Assembly: GCF_016888165.1 (NCBI RefSeq)
Contig: NZ_JACSWC010000393.1
Span: forward strand, 1-50,030
DNA from: Halomicronema sp. CCY15110
GTDB taxonomy: Bacteria; Cyanobacteriota; Cyanobacteriia; Phormidesmidales; Phormidesmidaceae
DNA: 50,030 bases
Direction: 5' to 3'
In this document: one piece after another, positions 46,210 to 50,030 of the stretch
Layout of the letters: the number at the start of each line of letters is the position of its first letter
Numbering within the stretch: position 1 is the first letter of the stretch
Notes under the pieces: model-generated
The model's database searches: none
The model's input: the letters and a program-made list of their open reading frames with translations, nothing else
Told to the model about the DNA's origin: nothing
Translations under genes and position numbers: made by a program

Positions 46210-47613
46210 GTGTCCACTTCTGCCATCAATCGGTTTCAGCAGGTGCGCCGAGCCCTGCGCCAGAGCGTGCAGCGATATGCGCCGACCTTGCAAAGATCGT
46301 GGTCAGATGGAGATCAACAAGCGCGAAAAGCAGCGGTGCAAGACGGCGTTAGTGCGCTGAGTGCCTTAGAAGCCCGACTGGCAAAACCGGTGCTGCGCGT
46401 GGCGGTGTTCGGCTTGGTGAGCCGGGGGAAATCGGCGGTGATTAATGCCCTGGTGGGGGAAGATATTTTGCCCACCGGGCCGCTGCACGGCGTCACCCGC
46501 TGGCCGCGATCGGTGTACTGGCGGCCCCCCATTGAGGCGGTTCACGATGTCGACGAACTGCCCCAAATTGAACTGATCGATACGCCGGGACTGGATGAAG
46601 TGGACGGCGAGGCCCGGGGGGCGATGGCCCAGGATGTGGCGCATCAAGCTGATTTAATTCTCTTTGTGGTGGCGGGAGACATCACCCGCACTGAATATGA
46701 TGCGTTGGTGACTTTGCAAGCCGCGAAGAAGCCGTTGCTGCTGGTCTTTAACAAGATTGATCTGTTTCCTGATACCGATCGCCAAGCCATTTATCAGGTG
46801 CTGACAAATTTATGGAAAACGACGAACCGCGATCGCCCCAATGCCGCCCTGGCTGTTGACGATGTGGTGATGGTGGCGGCCGCCCCAGCCCCCCTGCAAG
46901 TCCGGGTCGAGTGGCCCGACGGCAAAATCACCCATGAATGGGAACAGTTGCCGCCGCAAATGGACGGCCTGAAGCAAGCGCTGCTAACCATCGCTCGTCA
47001 AGATGGCACCACGTTAATCGCCCTCAATGCCCTGCGCGAAGCCGACTCCCTGGAAGCCGACATGGCCCGACGGGCGATCGCCCTGCACCACGAAGACGCC
47101 GAAGCCCTGATCTGGAAATTTGCCAAATACAAAGCTCTCGCTGTGGCCCTCAACCCCATCGCCGTATTGGATTTGGCAGGCGGTTTCGTCACCGACCTCG
47201 TCATGATTCGGACGCTTGCGAAACTCTATGGACTGCCCATCACCCAACACGAGGCAAAAAAACTGTGGCAGGCGATCGCCAAAAGTTCCGGTACTCTGCT
47301 GCTCAGCGAAGTCGGCACCGGATTGCTTTTAGGCACGGGCAAAGGAGCCGCCGCCGTGTGGAGCATGTTTGACAGTGCGAGCGGATTTTCGGCACTGCTT
47401 AGCGTTATGGCTGCTCAGGCTGGCGCTTCCGGCTACGGCACCTACGCCGTCGGCAAAGCCGCCCAAGTGTATTTAGAACAAGGCTGCACCTGGGGGCCTA
47501 ACGGCGTCAAAGCCGTCATGAAAGATATCCTCAGCCAGATCGACTCCGACTCTACCGTTTCCCGCCTGCGTCAAGAACTTGAAGCCCAACTGCTGGCTAA
47601 AAGCGATCGCTAA
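46210..47613 (+). CDS. Era/YcjX-like GTPase with DUF697 domain
   Basis: 467 residues from a GTG at 46210. All G motifs are visible: P-loop GLVSRGKS (68-75), DTPG (124-127, ELIDTPGLDE) and NKID (181-184). After residue 290 comes the DUF697 membrane-associating helical region (ALIWKFAKYKALAVALNPIA, then a glycine-rich hydrophobic stretch). Members of this group are often encoded in pairs in cyanobacteria and are thought to act at membranes. Direct role unknown. Its upstream neighbour has the same domain order with a degraded G domain. Confidence 0.82.
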   Translation: MSTSAINRFQQVRRALRQSVQRYAPTLQRSWSDGDQQARKAAVQDGVSALSALEARLAKPVLRVAVFGLVSRGKSAVINALVGEDILPTGPLHGVTRWPRSVYWRPPIEAVHDVDELPQIELIDTPGLDEVDGEARGAMAQDVAHQADLILFVVAGDITRTEYDALVTLQAAKKPLLLVFNKIDLFPDTDRQAIYQVLTNLWKTTNRDRPNAALAVDDVVMVAAAPAPLQVRVEWPDGKITHEWEQLPPQMDGLKQALLTIARQDGTTLIALNALREADSLEADMARRAIALHHEDAEALIWKFAKYKALAVALNPIAVLDLAGGFVTDLVMIRTLAKLYGLPITQHEAKKLWQAIAKSSGTLLLSEVGTGLLLGTGKGAAAVWSMFDSASGFSALLSVMAAQAGASGYGTYAVGKAAQVYLEQGCTWGPNGVKAVMKDILSQIDSDSTVSRLRQELEAQLLAKSDR

Positions 47614-48490
47614 CTGGCCCTCGTCTTTTGCCCGTGGCCAAGAAGACACATCATTAACCCTGCACTCAGCCCACAGTAGGGTGAGCATTTGCTTGCATAA
47701 CAAGCGTTTGTCTGGGCCAAACTCGACGACAGGCGATCGCAAGCCGCTGATTGATGGTCTCAGGCCCCTTAAAGTGCCAGAGGCCTTGTAATGCCAGGGG
47801 CTTACCTTTGAAGTTGGTAGGGCTTTGCCCTTCTCGAAGAGTACTTTGCCTTTTGAAGTTTGCGATGGCCCGAATACTACACGTTTTTTAATAGAAATAA
47901 TATTTGACGCTGGAAAAATCCGAGTTTCTGCGTAGAAGATGCCACACCCACTTGGGCAACTTGACATTAATCAATGCCTTGATCCGCCGCGATTAGATGG
48001 GCATCTACACAGCGCATGAACTTATGAAATTAATCAGCCAACCTCGACTGACCTTGCCGCATGATCACCCAGATCGGAGGCGTTGCCAAAGCGAGCAGGT
48101 TGCCAGTACCAACCGCTTTGAACAGTCTGATGATCGCCGCCAAATCCGACAGTTGCCAATTTCATCCCCCAACTCAGATTTATCAATCCCCTTCCCGTCG
48201 CACGATCAGAGACTACATGAGCCATCTTCCCGTCCTCGTTTAATCAGGTGAAGCGAGTCGAATACTTTGGCCTAAGGCTGCAAATCGGTTGAGATATCCA
48301 TTGCGCTTATCAGCGATTAACTCAACCCAGCCCAAACGAGGATTGATATGGGCAGGTTTATGGGGAACTGATTCGGACATTTCATCGGCGTTCCCAGCAC
48401 TCCACATCATCGAGCATTGGTGCAAGCGAACCAGCGGCACGAAGACTTAACACCACAATTTTCTCGGCAAACTTCACAGAGATATCTACC
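47614..48490. other. Long intergenic stretch, no gene supported
   Basis: About 875 bases. Short frames on both strands (47997..48251, 48034..48225, 48240..48440) lack ribosome-binding sites and recognisable sequence. A TTTTTTAATAGAAATAATATTTG tract near 47883..47905 is AT-rich and could be a promoter. No transposase remnant could be identified by eye. Confidence 0.4.
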
Positions 48491-49924
48491 ATGTCACTGA
48501 CTGCTGGCGATATTGGCTTTGTCCTATATAACTCCGACGACCCGGATGAAATTGGCTTTGTTGCCCTCGTCAAAATCAACGCTAATGTGGTGATTAATTT
48601 TACCGACCGGGGGTGGAAGAGTGACAACACCTTTCGGATCGGCGAGGGGGTCTTGACTTGGACGGCTCCCGCAGGTGGCATCAGCGCTGGCACTGTGGTC
48701 ACCATTACCGGAAATGGCGACTCGACCTCGGCAGGCACGGTTGTGAGGTCTGCTGGGTCATATGGCTTGTCAACAGCTGGCGACCAAATTCTTGCGTATC
48801 AAGGTACAGCCGAGGCCCCAACCTTTATTGCCGCACTCAATAATCAAGACTCCACATGGCAGGCTGACGCACCAGACACAAATAGCTCTGCCTTGCCCTT
48901 CGGCCTGACAGAAGGCATCCATGCCATATCCCTGAATGAAGTTGATAATGCTGTATACACAGGTTCCCTTTCCGGCGACAAAGCCACTCTACAAGCTGCC
49001 CTCTTTGACCCGAGTAACTGGACAACCGACGACGAAAATCAACAAATTTTTGCTGGGGGCAACTTCACCGTTACTGTGTCGGGGGGCAGCAGTGGCTCAG
49101 GGGGCAGTTCAGGAGACATCGGTGGTGTGGTGGGTGGCAGCGGTGGTTCAGGGGGCAGCATCACGCCTGTATCAGATGCGCTCTTTCTGCCGCTGAGCCT
49201 GTCTGCGCAAATTGGCTTGGCGGGTTTGGGGCAACCGGTAAAGACCTTTGGCTACGTGGTGAACGGCATTAATATCGAAAACATTTTTGACGAGGGGTAT
49301 TACTTAGCGACTAACCCTGATGTTAGGGCGGCGATCGCGGCTGGGGCGATTGAGTCAGGCTATATCCATTTTCTGAGTGCTGGTCTGGCAGAAGGCCGCG
49401 AGCCCTTCCAGTTTTATGACGAAGATTTCTACCTAGCCAACAATGCGGATGTGGCAGCAGCGGTGCAGTCCGGAGCCTTAGTGAGTGGGCTACAGCATTT
49501 TCTATTGTCGGGCCATGAAGAAGGGCGCGACCCTGCTGCGGTGTTTAATAGCAGCGACTATCTACTCAACAACCCCGATGTCAAGGCGGCGGTTGACGGC
49601 GGTGTCGTGGGCAGTGCGTTCGAGCATTTTGCTAACGCTGGTCTGGCTGAAGGCCGACTGGGTGGGCTGTTATTTGATGAAGGTTACTATTTAGCGAGTA
49701 ACGCGGATGTCGCCAAAGCAGTGACGGACGGCTTGATTAACTCAGGATGGGAGCATTTTCTCGCCTTTGGCCAAACCGAAAATCGTGATCCGAGCGCGGG
49801 CTTTGACCAAGATGCTTACTTAGCTATCCATGGTGATGTTGCTACGGCGGTGGCTGGCGGTAGCCTCAAGAGTGCTTTTGAACACTATGCAACCTTTGGC
49901 ATAGCAGAAGGTCGAGCAATCTAG
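48491..49924 (+). CDS. Surface/secreted repeat protein with five 43-residue repeats
   Basis: 477 residues with no N-terminal signal peptide. Residues 1-197 form a beta-rich domain (AGDIGFVLYNSDDPDEIGF, VVINFTDRGW) of the type found at the N-terminus of large cyanobacterial secreted proteins. A Gly/Ser-rich linker (198-223) follows. Five repeats then start at residues 265, 308, 351, 394 and 437, exactly 43 apart (pattern FD-x2-YYL-x2-N-x-DV-x2-A-x8-SG-x2-HF-x3-G-x2-EGR). Such repeats occur in proteins exported by type I systems or carried on the cell surface. Function unknown. Confidence 0.8.
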   Translation: MSLTAGDIGFVLYNSDDPDEIGFVALVKINANVVINFTDRGWKSDNTFRIGEGVLTWTAPAGGISAGTVVTITGNGDSTSAGTVVRSAGSYGLSTAGDQILAYQGTAEAPTFIAALNNQDSTWQADAPDTNSSALPFGLTEGIHAISLNEVDNAVYTGSLSGDKATLQAALFDPSNWTTDDENQQIFAGGNFTVTVSGGSSGSGGSSGDIGGVVGGSGGSGGSITPVSDALFLPLSLSAQIGLAGLGQPVKTFGYVVNGINIENIFDEGYYLATNPDVRAAIAAGAIESGYIHFLSAGLAEGREPFQFYDEDFYLANNADVAAAVQSGALVSGLQHFLLSGHEEGRDPAAVFNSSDYLLNNPDVKAAVDGGVVGSAFEHFANAGLAEGRLGGLLFDEGYYLASNADVAKAVTDGLINSGWEHFLAFGQTENRDPSAGFDQDAYLAIHGDVATAVAGGSLKSAFEHYATFGIAEGRAI

Positions 49925-49953
49925 AGTCTGAGCCTGAAACTGTCATCAAAATT

Positions 49954-50012
49954 CTAGGGCCTGTCATCATTTAGTCATCAAAGCCTTGCGGCAAAAGGAC
50001 GACAGGCCCTAG
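49954..50012. repeat. 59-bp palindromic element (MITE- or terminator-like)
   Basis: Arms 49954..49972 and 49994..50012 match over 19 bases with two mismatches; the outer twelve (CTAGGGCCTGTC) are perfect. The sequence ends are GGGCCTGTC inside a CTAG, resembling IS terminal repeats at a CTAG target. TTTATTT follows on the plus strand, so it could also terminate the repeat-protein gene 30 bases upstream. Confidence 0.6.
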
Positions 50013-50030
50013 TTTATTTCAGGAGTGCGG

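Noticed and set aside
47614-48490. Degraded transposase in the long gap
   Set aside because: Short frames on both strands were read, but none shows a DDE motif or other transposase sequence.

Overview
The window looks like chromosomal DNA of a cyanobacterium, most likely a filamentous non-heterocystous (Leptolyngbya-type) lineage. The evidence is: very frequent GCGATCGC (HIP1) octamers, a cyanobacterial sufR/sufBCDS locus, ferredoxin:thioredoxin reductase catalytic chain, C5-pathway hemA, the dual-function class II FBPase/SBPase (glpX type), a HetZ-like protein and cyanobacteria-restricted DUF families (DUF3007, Tll0287-like, DUF4336). The lineage is inferred from gene content and was not tested by a search.

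Region by region. (1) 1-7 kb: a divergent Fe-S locus. ftrC-sufB-(retropepsin-like gene)-sufC-sufD-sufS run on the minus strand and sufR on the plus strand. The space between holds three exact SufR-type inverted repeats (CAAC-N6-GTTG) and one degenerate one. (2) 7-11 kb: histone-deacetylase-family hydrolase, trhO, a membrane Tll0287-like haem protein, tRNA-Gly(GCC). (3) 11-14 kb: hemA and glpX on the minus strand, with a clear intrinsic terminator after glpX. A 72-bp palindromic repeat occurs behind both sufS and hemA. (4) 14-23 kb: FAD oxidoreductase, DUF302 and DUF3007 proteins, trpA, hetZ, and a large membrane protein made of exact 29-residue coiled-coil repeats followed by eight TPRs. (5) 23.8-34.3 kb: a secreted SH3-like duplication protein, then ribokinase, a CNT-type nucleoside transporter and an 8-oxoguanine deaminase (a nucleoside/purine salvage theme), with TraB/TIKI, PRC-barrel and TPR proteins between. 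A TetR regulator starts directly behind a perfect 13-bp inverted repeat. (6) 34.3-37 kb: hisG (short form) and an ABC exporter gene broken in its ATPase domain by a perfect 16-bp inverted repeat. (7) 37.7-43.4 kb: a GH9 glycosidase, a family 2 glycosyltransferase, and a Ser/Thr kinase with PPC sensor domains two bases ahead of bioD. (8) 43.6-50 kb: a HigBA toxin-antitoxin pair, two tandem membrane-linked GTPase/DUF697 proteins, a long empty stretch, and a repeat-built surface protein followed by a palindromic MITE- or terminator-like element.

Most is housekeeping cyanobacterial sequence. The items most worth a second look are: the ABC exporter interrupted by an inverted repeat that looks templated by the neighbouring sequence; the four-element SufR operator array coupling ftrC to Fe-S biogenesis, with a protease-like gene inside the suf operon; the perfect 29-residue repeat protein; the paired GTPases, one of them degenerate; and several palindromes in otherwise empty intergenic DNA. 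No CRISPR array, rRNA, intact transposase or prophage was seen.
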